A stretch of 64,000 nucleotides of DNA from Pseudomonadota bacterium (GTDB taxonomy: Bacteria; Pseudomonadota; Alphaproteobacteria; Rhodospirillales; Magnetospirillaceae): assembly GCA_021781575.1 (NCBI GenBank), contig JAJXWP010000002.1:1-64000 (forward strand). The letters are read 5' to 3'. A model generated the notes under the pieces. That model did not search any database, was not told the DNA's origin, and saw only the letters and a list, made by a program, of their open reading frames with translations. Each line of letters starts with the position of its first letter. Position 1 is the first letter of the stretch. Of the stretch, positions 43,711 to 53,800 are shown piece by piece. The position numbers and the translations under genes were made by a program.

Positions 43711-44213
43711 TACCGGGCCTCGGATTGGTGAAGGGGAACGGGGGATCATGTTTGGTAAAGAGGGGACCCGGCCAGCACGCGTTGGCGAGATCTCGAAAGT
43801 GGTAGCGGAAATTCCGGGAGCATGTTCGCCCGGTGGCGGCCCGGCCGGCTGGGCGGCGCGGCTGGAACCGGTGGAGGCTCGGGCCGACCTATATACTTCT
43901 GCGTGTTGGGCGACAGGTGTCGTCCTGTGCCATTAAATAAAACCGACGAACTGTCTCAAGTAAGCGGCAATGTCGGAGCGACGCGCCGAGCCGAGCTAAA
44001 CCGCTTGTTGGGGTGGCCGGCGTGCCCCCCTTTCACCAGTAAAGTCACCGGGAACTTGTGACTTACCCAGTCCAAACTACAGGTTGGACTGCAATCTCCG
44101 AGGACCAGTCGGACAGAGGTAAAGGCTGCTCAAAAGTGGCAATACGATGGCTTGTTTGCTTGACACATCCCCAGGCCTGGGATACATCAGCCGCACCCGC
44201 GCAGCTTTGCAGC
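43711..44213. other. Gene-poor stretch before tRNA-Asp
   Basis: About 500 bases with no convincing gene; the short frames present lack ribosome sites and have poor composition. It holds an 8-bp perfect hairpin CAGTCCAA/TTGGACTG (44068-44091) and the tRNA-Asp promoter. A structured RNA cannot be excluded between about 43940 and 44140. Confidence 0.5.
44160..44188 (+). promoter_or_regulatory. Predicted tRNA-Asp promoter TTGACA-N17-TACATC
   Basis: A perfect consensus -35 (44160-44165) with a 17-base spacer to a weak -10 (GATACATC region), giving a transcription start about 20 bases before the tRNA. Confidence 0.6.
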
Positions 44214-44290
44214 GGGGGTGTAGCTCAGTCGGTTAGAGCGCCGGCCTGTCACGCCGGAGGTCGCGGGTTCGAGCCCCGTCACTCCCGCCA
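44214..44290 (+). tRNA. tRNA-Asp (anticodon GTC)
   Basis: A 77-base cloverleaf with encoded CCA. The acceptor GGGGGTG pairs with CACTCCC (one G-U). The anticodon stem CCGGC/GCCGG has loop CTGTCAC. T-arm CGGGTTCGAGCCCCG. Confidence 0.95.
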
Positions 44291-44493
44291 TCCCTGAGGG
44301 GTGGGCAGAGGTATTGCGCAACGGAGGATTTAGTCCAGGAGGCGTTGCGCGGTTTCAAATCCGGATATCGGGCCTCTCGGCCTTTGCTGTCATTTTCCCG
44401 ATTTTTTGTTTTATTGGGGAAGTGCTGGCTGATACTTGGGTATGACCCGTTCCATCGCCAGAATATTTGGTCGTTCAGTCTGAGGGCAGAATC

Positions 44494-44859
44494 ATGGATG
44501 CCATGCTCCTCGAATACCTGCCGATTCTCATTTTTCTCGGCATTGCCATACTGATCTCCGCAGCCATCATCGTCGGCTCCTGGCTGGTGGCCCGGCAAAA
44601 ACCCTATCCGGAAAAGGGTTCTGCCTATGAATGCGGCTTCGACGCCTTCGAGGATGCCCGCGTCAAGTTCGATGTCCGCTATTACCTCGTCGCCATTCTT
44701 TTCATCATCTTCGACCTTGAGGTGGCCTTTCTGTTCCCGTGGGCGGTATCGCTCGGAAAGATCGGCCTGTTCGGCTTCTGGTCGATGGTGATCTTCCTGG
44801 GCGTCCTGACGGTCGGCTTCATCTACGAGTGGAGAAAGGGAGCATTGGAATGGGAGTGA
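44494..44859 (+). CDS. nuoA: NADH-quinone oxidoreductase subunit A
   Basis: A 121-residue, three-helix membrane subunit of respiratory complex I. Start at 44494 ([15 protein letters not shown]) after GAGGG. Conserved acidic/Cys loop [47 protein letters not shown], lining the quinone entry region. First gene of the nuoA-N operon; overlaps nuoB by 10 bases. Confidence 0.96.
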   Translation: MDAMLLEYLPILIFLGIAILISAAIIVGSWLVARQKPYPEKGSAYECGFDAFEDARVKFDVRYYLVAILFIIFDLEVAFLFPWAVSLGKIGLFGFWSMVIFLGVLTVGFIYEWRKGALEWE

Positions 44860-45407
44860 ACCGCGAGCTGCCGGCGGCCCCGGCCGTCGCGCCGATCGGC
44901 CCCGGCCCCCACCAGGACATGGTGATGCAGGCCGTGGCCGAGGAGTTGAACGACAAGGGTTTTGTCCTGGCCAGCGTCGACAAGCTGGTCAACTGGGCGC
45001 GCACCGGCTCGCTCTGGCCAATGACCTTCGGTCTGGCCTGCTGCGCCATCGAGATGATGCATGCGGCCTGTTCGCGCTACGACATGGACCGATTCGGCAT
45101 CATCTTCCGCCCCAGTCCGCGCGCTGCCGACCTGATCATCGTCGCCGGCACTCTCACCAATAAGATGGCTCCGGCGCTGCGCCGCGTATACGACCAGATG
45201 CCGGAACCGCGCTGGGTGATCTCCATGGGCTCCTGTGCCAATGGCGGCGGCTATTACTACTATTCCTACTCCGTGGTACGCGGCGTCGATCGCATCATCC
45301 CGGTCGACGTCTATGTGCCTGGCTGTCCGCCGACGGCGGAGGCGCTGATCTACGGACTGCTGCAATTGAAAAAGAAGATCAACCGCACCGGCACTATCGC
45401 GCGCTGA
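44850..45407 (+). CDS. nuoB: NADH-quinone oxidoreductase subunit B
   Basis: A 185-residue peripheral-arm subunit (PSST) carrying cluster N2. Start at 44850 ([15 protein letters not shown]) inside the nuoA end. Fe-S ligands: adjacent Cys pair in [13 protein letters not shown], Cys in [11 protein letters not shown] and Cys in [11 protein letters not shown]. The N-terminal ~20 residues are Pro/Ala-rich, an alphaproteobacterial-mitochondrial-like extension. Confidence 0.96.
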   Translation: MGVNRELPAAPAVAPIGPGPHQDMVMQAVAEELNDKGFVLASVDKLVNWARTGSLWPMTFGLACCAIEMMHAACSRYDMDRFGIIFRPSPRAADLIIVAGTLTNKMAPALRRVYDQMPEPRWVISMGSCANGGGYYYYSYSVVRGVDRIIPVDVYVPGCPPTAEALIYGLLQLKKKINRTGTIAR

Positions 45408-45432
45408 TTTTCATCCCTTCGGGGAATCGACC

Positions 45433-46056
45433 ATGACTGCCATTCGGCGAGTGACCATGACGCAACCTCTGCAAGACCTCGGGGAATACATTTCCTCAGC
45501 CCTTTCCCAGGACGTGCTCGCAGCCGAAGTGCTGAAGGGCGAGTTGATCATCACTGCCCGCACAGCGGCGATCCAGAAGGTGATGACGTTCCTGCGCGAC
45601 GACGCCAACTGCCTGTTCAAGCAGTGCATGGATGTTTGCGGGGTGGACTATCCCGGGCGCGAACAGCGCTTCGAGGTGGTCTACAACCTGCTGTCGCTGA
45701 AGCACAACCAACGTATCCGCGTCAAGGTGAGCACCGACGAGGACACGCCGGTGCCGACCGTAACCGGCGTGTATTCCTCGGCGGGCTGGTTCGAGCGGGA
45801 AGTGTGGGACATGTTCGGCGTAGCCTTCGCCGACCATCCGGATCTGCGCCGCATCCTCACCGACTATGGGTTCGAGGGTCATCCGTTGCGCAAGGACTTC
45901 CCGCTGACCGGCTATGTGGAATTGCGTTACGACGACGAGCAGAAGCGCGTGGTGTACGAACCGGTGAAGCTAACCGCCGATTTCCGCAGCTTCGACTTCC
46001 TCAGCCCGTGGGAGGGGATGCTTCCGGGCGACGAGAAGGCGGAAGGGAAGGACTGA
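45433..46056 (+). CDS. nuoC: NADH-quinone oxidoreductase subunit C
   Basis: A 207-residue 30-kDa subunit of the Q-module. Signature [28 protein letters not shown] is present as [22 protein letters not shown], followed by [29 protein letters not shown]. Start 45433; an ATG eight codons on (MTQPLQDLG) is an alternative. NuoC and NuoD are separate genes here, not fused as in enterics. 3 bases before nuoD. Confidence 0.95.
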   Translation: MTAIRRVTMTQPLQDLGEYISSALSQDVLAAEVLKGELIITARTAAIQKVMTFLRDDANCLFKQCMDVCGVDYPGREQRFEVVYNLLSLKHNQRIRVKVSTDEDTPVPTVTGVYSSAGWFEREVWDMFGVAFADHPDLRRILTDYGFEGHPLRKDFPLTGYVELRYDDEQKRVVYEPVKLTADFRSFDFLSPWEGMLPGDEKAEGKD

Positions 46057-46058
46057 TC

Positions 46059-47237
46059 ATGGCCGAGACCCAACTCAAGAACTACAGCGTCAACTTCGGC
46101 CCGCAGCATCCTTCCGCGCACGGCGTGCTCCGCCTCGTTCTGGAAATGAGCGGCGAGGTGGTGGAACGATGCGACCCGCACATTGGTCTTCTGCATCGCG
46201 GCACAGAAAAGCTGATCGAGAACAAGACCTACATGCAAGCGGTGCCGTACATGGATCGGATGGACTACACGTCCTCGATCAACAACGAGCACCCGTTCGT
46301 CATGGCGGCGGAAAAACTTCTTGGCATCGAGGCGCCGCCACGTGCCCGCTATTTGCGGGTCCTGTGGGACGAGTTGGGCCGAATCAACCATCACTTGCTC
46401 AATCTGGGTACGAATGCCATGGACGTCGGCGCCATGACGCCGATCCTCTACCTGTTCGAAGAGCGTGAGAAGATCTGGGAATTTGCCGAGCGGGTCTCTG
46501 GCTCGCGCATGCACACGGCCTACTACCGCATCGGCGGCGTCGCCTTCGACCTGCCGGCGCGCCTGGCCGACGACATCCTGGCCTGGGCCGACTCCTTCGA
46601 ACAGGTGGTCAAGGACGTCGAAGGGCTGCTGATCGACAACCGCATCTGGAAGCAGCGGATGGTCGACATCGGCGTGGTGAGCGCCGAGCAGGCTCTCGAC
46701 TGGGGGTTCGCCGGGCCGCAACTGAGGGCCTCGGGGGTGCCCTGGGATCTGCGCAAGGCGCAGCCATATGCCGCTTACGAAGACATGGAATTCGACATTC
46801 CGGTGGGCAAGAACGGTGACTGCTACGACCGTTACATGGTCCATATCTTCGAGCTGTACGAGTCCTGCAAGATCATCCGCCAGGCCATCGCCAAAATGCC
46901 GGCGGGGCCGGTACGGGTCGACGACCGCAAGGTTTCCCCGCCACCCAGAGCCCAGATGAAGAGCTCGATGGAAGCGCTGATCCACCATTTCAAGCTGTTC
47001 AGCGAAGGCTTTCATGTGCCCGCCGGGGAGACCTACGCGGCGATCGAAGGCCCGAAGGGAGAACTGGCCGTCTATCTGGTTTCGGACGGCACCAACAAGC
47101 CGTACCGCTGCAAGATCCGACCGCCGGCCTTCGTCAATCTGCAGGCGCTCGACATGATGTCGAGGGGGCACATGCTGGCCGACGTCGTGGCGAACATCGG
47201 CACCATTGACTTGGTTTTCGGCGAGGTCGACCGATGA
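46059..47237 (+). CDS. nuoD: NADH-quinone oxidoreductase subunit D
   Basis: A 392-residue 49-kDa subunit forming the quinone pocket with NuoB. Begins [22 protein letters not shown]; the conserved [13 protein letters not shown] (quinone-binding His), [11 protein letters not shown] and [12 protein letters not shown] regions are intact. The C-terminus [13 protein letters not shown] is typical. Overlaps nuoE by 4 bases. Confidence 0.96.
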   Translation: MAETQLKNYSVNFGPQHPSAHGVLRLVLEMSGEVVERCDPHIGLLHRGTEKLIENKTYMQAVPYMDRMDYTSSINNEHPFVMAAEKLLGIEAPPRARYLRVLWDELGRINHHLLNLGTNAMDVGAMTPILYLFEEREKIWEFAERVSGSRMHTAYYRIGGVAFDLPARLADDILAWADSFEQVVKDVEGLLIDNRIWKQRMVDIGVVSAEQALDWGFAGPQLRASGVPWDLRKAQPYAAYEDMEFDIPVGKNGDCYDRYMVHIFELYESCKIIRQAIAKMPAGPVRVDDRKVSPPPRAQMKSSMEALIHHFKLFSEGFHVPAGETYAAIEGPKGELAVYLVSDGTNKPYRCKIRPPAFVNLQALDMMSRGHMLADVVANIGTIDLVFGEVDR

Positions 47238-47860
47238 GCAGTTCCACTACAGACACCACCGTGCAGCCGGAATCCTTTGCCTTCACGGCGGAAAACCTGG
47301 CCAAGGCGCAAGCCGTGATCGCCAAGTACCCGCAGGGCCGCCAGCGTAGCGCGGTGATGCCGCTGCTCGACATCGCGCAGCGCCAGGAGGGCTGGGTGTC
47401 GCTGGCGGCGATGAACTACGTCGCCGAGATGCTCGACCTGGCGCCGATCAAGGTCTACGAGGTGGCCACCTTCTACACCATGTTCCAGTTGAAGCCCGTC
47501 GGAAAGTATCACCTTCAGGTGTGTACCAACCTGCCGTGCATGTTGCGCGGATCCGAGGAAATCGTCGAGACCTGCAGGAAGGAACTGGGCGTTGGCCTGG
47601 GCCAGACCACGGCCGACGGCCTGTTCACCCTGTCCGAGGTGGAGTGCCTGGGCGCCTGCGTCAATGCGCCGGTGATGTGGATCGGCGACGACTATTACGA
47701 AGATCTGGACGTCGAATCGGCCAAGCAGATCATTCTCGCCCTGAAGCGCGGCGAGACGCCCAAGCCCGGCTCCCAGACCGGCCGCCAGGGATCCTGCCCT
47801 GTCGGCGGACCGACCACGCTGACCAGCCTTCAATCCAGCTTGCCTGGGGGAGACGCCTGA
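47234..47860 (+). CDS. nuoE: NADH-quinone oxidoreductase subunit E
   Basis: A 208-residue 24-kDa subunit with the [2Fe-2S] N1a cluster: Cys residues in [11 protein letters not shown] and [11 protein letters not shown]. The thioredoxin-like domain is preceded by a helical ~70-residue domain. The C-terminal extension ([20 protein letters not shown]) is longer than in enterics, as in other alphaproteobacteria. Confidence 0.96.
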   Translation: MSSSTTDTTVQPESFAFTAENLAKAQAVIAKYPQGRQRSAVMPLLDIAQRQEGWVSLAAMNYVAEMLDLAPIKVYEVATFYTMFQLKPVGKYHLQVCTNLPCMLRGSEEIVETCRKELGVGLGQTTADGLFTLSEVECLGACVNAPVMWIGDDYYEDLDVESAKQIILALKRGETPKPGSQTGRQGSCPVGGPTTLTSLQSSLPGGDA

Positions 47861-47861
47861 C

Positions 47862-49145
47862 ATGCTGCGCGACCAGGATCGCATCTTCACCAATCTCTAC
47901 GGCATCCACGACTGGCGCCTGAAGGGCGCCAGAGCGCGCGGCGACTGGAGCGGCACCAAGGAGATCATGGCCAAGGGCCGCGACTGGATCATCGAGGAGA
48001 TGAAGGCCTCGGGGCTGCGCGGACGCGGCGGGGCCGGCTTCCCCACCGGCCTCAAATGGTCGTTCATGCCCAAGGAAGTGGGCGTCCGCCCGCATTACCT
48101 GGTGGTCAACGCCGACGAGGGCGAGCCCGGAACCTGCAAGGACCGGGACATTATGCGGTACGACCCGCACAAGCTGGTCGAGGGCTGCCTGCTGGCCAGC
48201 TTCGCCATGGGAGCGCATGCCAGCTACATCTACATCCGCGGCGAGTTCATCCGCGAGGCGGAGAATCTGCAGGCGGCCATCGACGAGGCTTATGCTGCCG
48301 GCCTGATCGGCAAGAACGCCTGCGGGTCGGGCTGGGACTTCGATCTCTACATCCATCGCGGCGGCGGCGCCTATGTCTGCGGCGAGGAAACCGCCCTCAT
48401 CCAGTCGCTCGAGGGCAAGAAGGGCCAGCCGCGGTTGAAGCCGCCGTTTCCCGCCGGCGTCGGCCTTTACGGCTGCCCCACGACGGTCAACAACGTCGAA
48501 TCCATCGCCTGCGCGCCGACCATCCTGCGCCGCGGCGGGACCTGGTTCGCCGGGATTGGTCGCCCGAAGAATTCCGGCACCAAGGTGTTTTGCATCTCGG
48601 GCCATGTCGAACGCCCCTGCAATGTCGAAGAGGAAATGGGCATCCCGCTCAAGGAACTCATCGAGAAGCACGCCGGCGGCGTGCGCGGCGGCTGGAGCAA
48701 TTTGCTGGGCATCATCCCCGGCGGTTCATCGGTGCCCGTGCTGACCAAGGAGGTCTGCGACACGGTGCTGATGGATTTCGACAGCTTGCGGGAAGTGCGC
48801 TCGGGGCTGGGCACCGCCGCGGTGATCGTCATGGACAAGTCCACCGACATCGTCCGCGCCATCGCGCGGTTGGCGAAGTTCTACAAGCATGAGAGCTGCG
48901 GCCAATGCACTCCCTGCCGCGAGGGAACGGGGTGGATGTGGCGGGTGATGGAACGCATGGTCACCGGCAATGCAACGATCGATGAGATCGACATGCTGGA
49001 AGATGTCACCCGCCAGGTGGAAGGCCATACCATCTGCGCTCTCGGCGATGCCGCGGCCTGGCCCATCCAGGGTCTGATCCGCAGCTTCCGCCCCGAATTG
49101 GAACGGCGAATTCGCGAAGCCCGCGCCAACGCCCGCGCCGCCTGA
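47862..49145 (+). CDS. nuoF: NADH-quinone oxidoreductase subunit F
   Basis: A 427-residue NADH-binding 51-kDa subunit with FMN. Glycine-rich nucleotide region [18 protein letters not shown] and [19 protein letters not shown] contact [20 protein letters not shown]3 [4Fe-4S] ligands in [15 protein letters not shown] and a later Cys in TICALGD. Separated from nuoE by a single base. Confidence 0.97.
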   Translation: MLRDQDRIFTNLYGIHDWRLKGARARGDWSGTKEIMAKGRDWIIEEMKASGLRGRGGAGFPTGLKWSFMPKEVGVRPHYLVVNADEGEPGTCKDRDIMRYDPHKLVEGCLLASFAMGAHASYIYIRGEFIREAENLQAAIDEAYAAGLIGKNACGSGWDFDLYIHRGGGAYVCGEETALIQSLEGKKGQPRLKPPFPAGVGLYGCPTTVNNVESIACAPTILRRGGTWFAGIGRPKNSGTKVFCISGHVERPCNVEEEMGIPLKELIEKHAGGVRGGWSNLLGIIPGGSSVPVLTKEVCDTVLMDFDSLREVRSGLGTAAVIVMDKSTDIVRAIARLAKFYKHESCGQCTPCREGTGWMWRVMERMVTGNATIDEIDMLEDVTRQVEGHTICALGDAAAWPIQGLIRSFRPELERRIREARANARAA

Positions 49146-49157
49146 GGAGCATGACGA

Positions 49158-51218
49158 ATGCCTAAGTTGACCATCGATGGACGCGAGGTGGAGGTCGAGG
49201 CAGGTACGACGATCCTGCAGGCCGCCGACTACCTCGGCATCGAAATTCCCCGGTTTTGCTATCACGAACGCCTGGCCATCTCGGGCAACTGCCGCATGTG
49301 CCTGGTGGAGGTCGAAAAGGCGCCCAAGCCGGTGGCCTCCTGTGCCATGCCGGTCGCCGACGGCATGGTGGTGCACACCGACACCCCCATGGTGTTGAAG
49401 GCGCGCAAGGGCGTGCTCGAGTTCCTGCTGATCAACCACCCGCTCGACTGTCCGATCTGCGACCAGGGCGGCGAATGCGACCTGCAGGACGAGGTTATGG
49501 CCTATGGCGCCGACCGCGGGCGGTTCGCCGAGAACAAGCGCGCGGTAAAGGACAAGGACTACGGGCCTTTGGTGAAGCCCACCATGACCCGTTGCATCCA
49601 CTGCACCCGCTGCATCCGCTTCATCACCGACGTGGCCGGCGTTCCCGAACTGGGAGGTACCGGGCGCGGCGAGAATCTCGAGGTCGGCACCTATGTGCAA
49701 AAGGTCCTGTCCTCGGAGCTCTCCGGCAATATCATCGATCTGTGCCCGGTCGGGGCGCTGACCAGCAAGCCCTATTCCTTCGCGGCCCGGCCGTGGGAGC
49801 TGAAGAAGACCGAGAGTATCGACGTGTTCGACGCGGTCGGCAGCAACATCCGGGTGGACGCCCGGGCCAACCAGGTGATGCGCGTCGTGCCCCGGACCAA
49901 TGACGACGTCAACGAGGAGTGGCTGGGCGACAAGAGCCGCTTCGCCGTCGACGGCCTGATGCGGCAGCGGCTCGACCGGCCTTATGTGCGCAGGAACGGC
50001 AAGCTGGAACCGGCCACCTGGCCCGAGGCGTTTTCCGCCATTGCCGCCAGGCTGAAGGGGGCGGCCGGGGTCAAGCTGGCGGCCATCGCCGGCGACCAGG
50101 CCGACGCCGAAGCCATGGTGGCGCTCAAGGATCTGTTCACTCGGCTGGGTTCGCCCAGCCTGGACTGCCGGCAAGATGGCGCCAAGCTGTCCGGTCCCCG
50201 CGTGTCCTACCTGTTCAACAGCACCATCGCCGGCATCGATGCGGCCGATGCCCTGATGCTGATCGGTACCAACCCGCGCCTCGAAGCGCCGGTGATCAAT
50301 GCCCGCATCCGCAAGCGCTGGATGGCCGGAGGCTTCTCCGTCGGCGTCGTCGGCCCCAAGACCAACCTGACCTACAAGCACGAGCATCTGGGCGAAGGCG
50401 CCTCGGTGCTGAGCGCGATCGCTGACGGCAGCCATCCCTTCGCCGCCAAGCTGAAGGCGGCGAAGCGCCCGATGCTGATCATCGGGCAAGGCGCGCTGGC
50501 GCGCGTGGACGGAGACATCCTGCTGGGGCTGGCTCGCAAGATCGCCGAAGCCACGGGCATGCATTCGGCCGAATGGAACGGCTTCAACGTCCTCCATACG
50601 GCGGCCGCCCGTGTCGGCGGCCTCGATCTCGGCTTCCTGCCCGCCGGCGGCGGCCGCGACGTGGAAGGCATCCTGGCCGGGGCCGAGAAGGGCGAAGTCG
50701 AGGTGGTCTACCTGCTGGGCGCCGACGAAATCGACATGCAGCGCTTGGGCAAGGCCTTCGTGATCTATCAGGGCCATCACGGCGATGCCGGCGCGCACCG
50801 CGCCGACGTGATCCTGCCGGGCGCGGCGTACACGGAAAAGAGCGGCACCTATGTCAGCACGGAGGGCCGCGTCCAGCGCACCCAGCTGGCGGTGTTCCCG
50901 CCGGGCGAAGCGAAAGAGGACTGGAAGATCCTGCGCGCCCTCTCCGAGGTTCTGGGCAAGGCCCTGCCTTACGACACCCTTGCCGAGGTGCGGGCGCGGC
51001 TGGCCGACGTTAACCCGGTGTTCGCCGCGGTCGACCGTATCGAGCCTGCGGCCTGGGCGTCCTTCGGCGCCGACGGGGTGCCAGCGGCCGATCCGCTGGC
51101 TTCGCCGATTGATAACTACTACATGACCGACCCCATCAGCCGGGCCTCCAAGACGATGGCGGAGTGCACGGCGACTTTCGTCGGCTGTGCCCATAAGAGG
51201 ACCGGAACCAATGGCTAA
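49158..51218 (+). CDS. nuoG: NADH-quinone oxidoreductase subunit G
   Basis: A 686-residue 75-kDa subunit. N-terminal [2Fe-2S] and [4Fe-4S] clusters: [20 protein letters not shown] (N1b), [18 protein letters not shown] (N5), [19 protein letters not shown] (N4). The remainder is a molybdopterin-oxidoreductase-like domain that has lost its cofactor. The extra N7 cluster of E. coli is not seen. Overlaps nuoH by 8 bases. Confidence 0.96.
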   Translation: MPKLTIDGREVEVEAGTTILQAADYLGIEIPRFCYHERLAISGNCRMCLVEVEKAPKPVASCAMPVADGMVVHTDTPMVLKARKGVLEFLLINHPLDCPICDQGGECDLQDEVMAYGADRGRFAENKRAVKDKDYGPLVKPTMTRCIHCTRCIRFITDVAGVPELGGTGRGENLEVGTYVQKVLSSELSGNIIDLCPVGALTSKPYSFAARPWELKKTESIDVFDAVGSNIRVDARANQVMRVVPRTNDDVNEEWLGDKSRFAVDGLMRQRLDRPYVRRNGKLEPATWPEAFSAIAARLKGAAGVKLAAIAGDQADAEAMVALKDLFTRLGSPSLDCRQDGAKLSGPRVSYLFNSTIAGIDAADALMLIGTNPRLEAPVINARIRKRWMAGGFSVGVVGPKTNLTYKHEHLGEGASVLSAIADGSHPFAAKLKAAKRPMLIIGQGALARVDGDILLGLARKIAEATGMHSAEWNGFNVLHTAAARVGGLDLGFLPAGGGRDVEGILAGAEKGEVEVVYLLGADEIDMQRLGKAFVIYQGHHGDAGAHRADVILPGAAYTEKSGTYVSTEGRVQRTQLAVFPPGEAKEDWKILRALSEVLGKALPYDTLAEVRARLADVNPVFAAVDRIEPAAWASFGADGVPAADPLASPIDNYYMTDPISRASKTMAECTATFVGCAHKRTGTNG

Positions 51219-52224
51219 CTTGTGGACAGGGTACGTCTGGCCGACGGCCATCACGGTCGCCGAGATCATCGCCATCATCGTGCCGGTGCTCGTCGGGGTC
51301 GCCTATCTGACCTATGCCGAGCGCAAGGTCATCGGCGCCATGCAACTGCGCAAGGGGCCGAACGTCATCGGCCCGTTCGGTCTGTTCCAGCCGCTGGCCG
51401 ACGGCGCGAAGCTGTTCTTCAAGGAGACCATCTTCCCCAACCACGCCAGCCGCGGCGTGTTCCTGGTCGCTCCGGCGCTGACCTTCTTCCTGGCGATGGT
51501 GGCCTGGGCGGTCGTACCCTTCGATGAAGGCTGGGTGCTGGCCAACATCAATGTCGGCGTCCTGTACCTGTTCGCCATTTCGAGCCTCGGCGTCTACGGC
51601 ATCATCATGGCCGGCTGGGCATCCAACTCGAAATACGGTTTCCTCGGCGCCATGCGGTCGGCGGCACAGATGGTCTCCTACGAGGTTTCCATCGGCTTCG
51701 TGATGATCGCCGTGCTGTTATGCGTCGGTTCGCTGAACCTGACCGACATCGTGCATGCGCAGGAGAAGGGGGTGTGGTTCATCATTCCGCACCTGCCGCT
51801 GTTCATCATCTTCTTCATCTCCGGGCTGGCGGAAACCAACCGTTCGCCGTTCGACTTGCCGGAAGGCGAGTCGGAACTGGTGGCCGGGTACATGGTCGAA
51901 TATTCATCGATGCCCTTCGCCATGTTCTTCCTTGGCGAATACGCCAACATGATCCTGATGAGCGCCACCATCACTACCCTGTTCCTTGGTGGCTGGCTGT
52001 CGCCGCTGCCCTTCGCGCCCTTCATCTGGGTGCCCGGTGTCATCTGGTTCGTGCTCAAGGTCTGCTTCCTGCTGTTCGGCTTCCTGTGGGTCCGCGCCAC
52101 CATGCCGCGCTACCGGTATGACCAGTTGATGCGCCTGGGCTGGAAAGTATTCCTGCCGTTCTCGCTGGTCTGGCTGGTCCTGACCGCAGGTGTTCTCGAA
52201 TTCGGCGGCCTGCTGCCGAAGTGA
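51211..52224 (+). CDS. nuoH: NADH-quinone oxidoreductase subunit H
   Basis: A 337-residue membrane subunit connecting the Q-pocket to the proton pumps. Begins [19 protein letters not shown]. Hallmarks: [38 protein letters not shown] and [40 protein letters not shown]. About eight helices. Usually the most conserved membrane subunit; intact here. Confidence 0.96.
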   Translation: MANLWTGYVWPTAITVAEIIAIIVPVLVGVAYLTYAERKVIGAMQLRKGPNVIGPFGLFQPLADGAKLFFKETIFPNHASRGVFLVAPALTFFLAMVAWAVVPFDEGWVLANINVGVLYLFAISSLGVYGIIMAGWASNSKYGFLGAMRSAAQMVSYEVSIGFVMIAVLLCVGSLNLTDIVHAQEKGVWFIIPHLPLFIIFFISGLAETNRSPFDLPEGESELVAGYMVEYSSMPFAMFFLGEYANMILMSATITTLFLGGWLSPLPFAPFIWVPGVIWFVLKVCFLLFGFLWVRATMPRYRYDQLMRLGWKVFLPFSLVWLVLTAGVLEFGGLLPK

Positions 52225-52236
52225 GGAGTGAGTGTG

Positions 52237-52725
52237 ATGTCGTTCCTTGACCGTGCCGCGCGCGACTGGCTGCTGACCGAGCTTTTCTCGGGCATGGCGA
52301 TTACGCTGCGCTACTTCTTCAAGCCGAAGGTAACCATCAACTATCCCTTCGAAAAAGGGCAGATCAGCTCGCGCTTTCGGGGTGAGCACGCGTTGCGCCG
52401 TTACCCCAACGGCGAGGAACGCTGCATCGCCTGCAAGCTGTGCGAAGCGATTTGCCCCGCCCAGGCGATCACCATCGAGGCCGAGCCCAGGGAAGACGGC
52501 AGCCGCCGCACCCGGCGCTACGACATTGATATGACAAAATGCATCTATTGCGGCTTCTGCCAGGAATCCTGCCCGGTGGACGCCATCGTCGAGGGGCCGA
52601 ATTTCGAGTACGCCACCGAGACGCATGCCGAGCTGCTGTACGACAAGGCCAAGCTTCTATCCAACGGCGAGCGCTGGGAGGTCGAACTGGCCGCTCGCAT
52701 CGCCATCGAAGCGCCGTATCGCTGA
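52237..52725 (+). CDS. nuoI: NADH-quinone oxidoreductase subunit I
   Basis: A 162-residue ferredoxin-like TYKY subunit carrying two [4Fe-4S] clusters: [16 protein letters not shown] and [16 protein letters not shown]. The ATG at 52237 ([16 protein letters not shown]) is 8 bases after GAGGAG; an upstream GTG at 52228 is the longer alternative. It is followed by a 145-base gap holding a palindromic repeat, the only sizeable break in the operon. Confidence 0.96.
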   Translation: MSFLDRAARDWLLTELFSGMAITLRYFFKPKVTINYPFEKGQISSRFRGEHALRRYPNGEERCIACKLCEAICPAQAITIEAEPREDGSRRTRRYDIDMTKCIYCGFCQESCPVDAIVEGPNFEYATETHAELLYDKAKLLSNGERWEVELAARIAIEAPYR

Positions 52726-52761
52726 GGGGAATGTTCCGGATGACGACCTGCTGCTTGATTT

Positions 52762-52821
52762 CGTCATCCCCGGGCTTGACCCGGGGATCCATGGATTGCC
52801 GGCGCAAGCCCGGCAATGACG
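52762..52821. repeat. Interspersed palindromic repeat in the nuoI-nuoJ gap
   Basis: Outer arms CGTCAT/ATGACG enclose two hairpins: ATCCCCGGG/CCCGGGGAT (52766-52788) and TTGCCGG/CCGGCAA (52796-52816). Resembles a well-known dispersed alphaproteobacterial element (often mistranslated as VIPGLDPGI). Could add mRNA structure between operon halves; no coding potential. Confidence 0.8.
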
Positions 52822-52870
52822 GTACATCTACTCCTCACCTTCGTTTATCTCCTGACTCGGAGGGGGCCGC

Positions 52871-53482
52871 ATGATCCAGGCTCTCGTCTTCTATGTGTTT
52901 GCCGCCATCACGGTGGCAAGCGGCGTGATGGTGATTTCGGCCCGTAACCCCGTCCATGCGGTGCTGTTCCTCATTCTCGCCTTCTTCAATGCGGCGGGCC
53001 TGTTCCTGCTGGCCGGCGCCGAGTTCCTGGCCATGGTGCTGGTGGTGGTCTATGTCGGCGCGGTGGCGGTGCTGTTCCTGTTCGTCGTCATGATGCTGGA
53101 CATCAACTTCATCAAGCTGCGCGAAGGCTTCCTCCAATACCTGCCGATCGGCGGCCTGGTAGGACTGATCCTGCTGGCTGAGCTGGCCCTGGTGTTCGGT
53201 AGCTGGAGCTTCGCGCCGCATGCCGCTCTGTCGGTGGCGACGCATGTTCCGGACCTGCATGTGGTGACCAACACCGACGCCCTGGGGCGCCTGCTGTTCA
53301 CGCACTACTTTTATCTGTTCCAGGTGGCCGGCCTGGTCCTGCTGGTCGCCATGATCGGCACCATCCTGCTGACTCTCCGGAGCCGTCCGGGCGTGAAGAA
53401 GCAGAACATCGCCCGGCAGAACGCCCGCACCAAGGAAACCTCGGTCGAGCTTCGCAAGGTTCCGACCAGGGGAGGCATCTGA
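52871..53482 (+). CDS. nuoJ: NADH-quinone oxidoreductase subunit J
   Basis: A 203-residue membrane subunit with five predicted helices ([21 protein letters not shown] onward). Family motifs: [53 protein letters not shown]. Basic cytoplasmic tail ([34 protein letters not shown]). Stop overlaps the nuoK start by one base. Confidence 0.95.
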   Translation: MIQALVFYVFAAITVASGVMVISARNPVHAVLFLILAFFNAAGLFLLAGAEFLAMVLVVVYVGAVAVLFLFVVMMLDINFIKLREGFLQYLPIGGLVGLILLAELALVFGSWSFAPHAALSVATHVPDLHVVTNTDALGRLLFTHYFYLFQVAGLVLLVAMIGTILLTLRSRPGVKKQNIARQNARTKETSVELRKVPTRGGI

Positions 53483-53793
53483 TGCTCGAGATCGGACTGG
53501 CCCATTACCTGACCGTCGCCGCCATCATCTTTACGCTCGGCGTCTTCGGTATCTTCCTCAACCGGAAGAACGTCATCATCATCATGATGTCGATCGAGCT
53601 GATCCTGCTCGCGGTCAACATCAACTTCGTCGCGTTCTCGCACTTCCTCAACGACTTGACCGGGCAGGTCTTCGCCATGTTCGTGCTGACGGTGGCCGCC
53701 GCCGAGGCGGCGATCGGCCTGGCCATTCTGGTGGTCTTCTTCCGCAACCGCGGCACCATCGAAGTCGAAGAAATCAATCAGATGAAAGGCTAG
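53482..53793 (+). CDS. nuoK: NADH-quinone oxidoreductase subunit K
   Basis: A 103-residue, three-helix membrane subunit; proton-path glutamates in [16 protein letters not shown] and [16 protein letters not shown] are conserved. Length is standard. Directly coupled to nuoJ; nuoL follows 7 bases later. Confidence 0.96.
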   Translation: MLEIGLAHYLTVAAIIFTLGVFGIFLNRKNVIIIMMSIELILLAVNINFVAFSHFLNDLTGQVFAMFVLTVAAAEAAIGLAILVVFFRNRGTIEVEEINQMKG

Positions 53794-53800
53794 GCGGGGC

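Noticed and set aside
44291-44493. nuoA promoter candidates (TTGTTT, TTGGGG with GATACT)
   Set aside because: Spacers of 19 and 11 bases are unsuitable; no confident promoter could be named.
48726-51278. An 850-codon open frame antisense to nuoF/nuoG
   Set aside because: High-GC antisense artefact. Its product is His/Gly/Gln/Arg-rich without domains, and the sense strand encodes nuoG with all Fe-S motifs.
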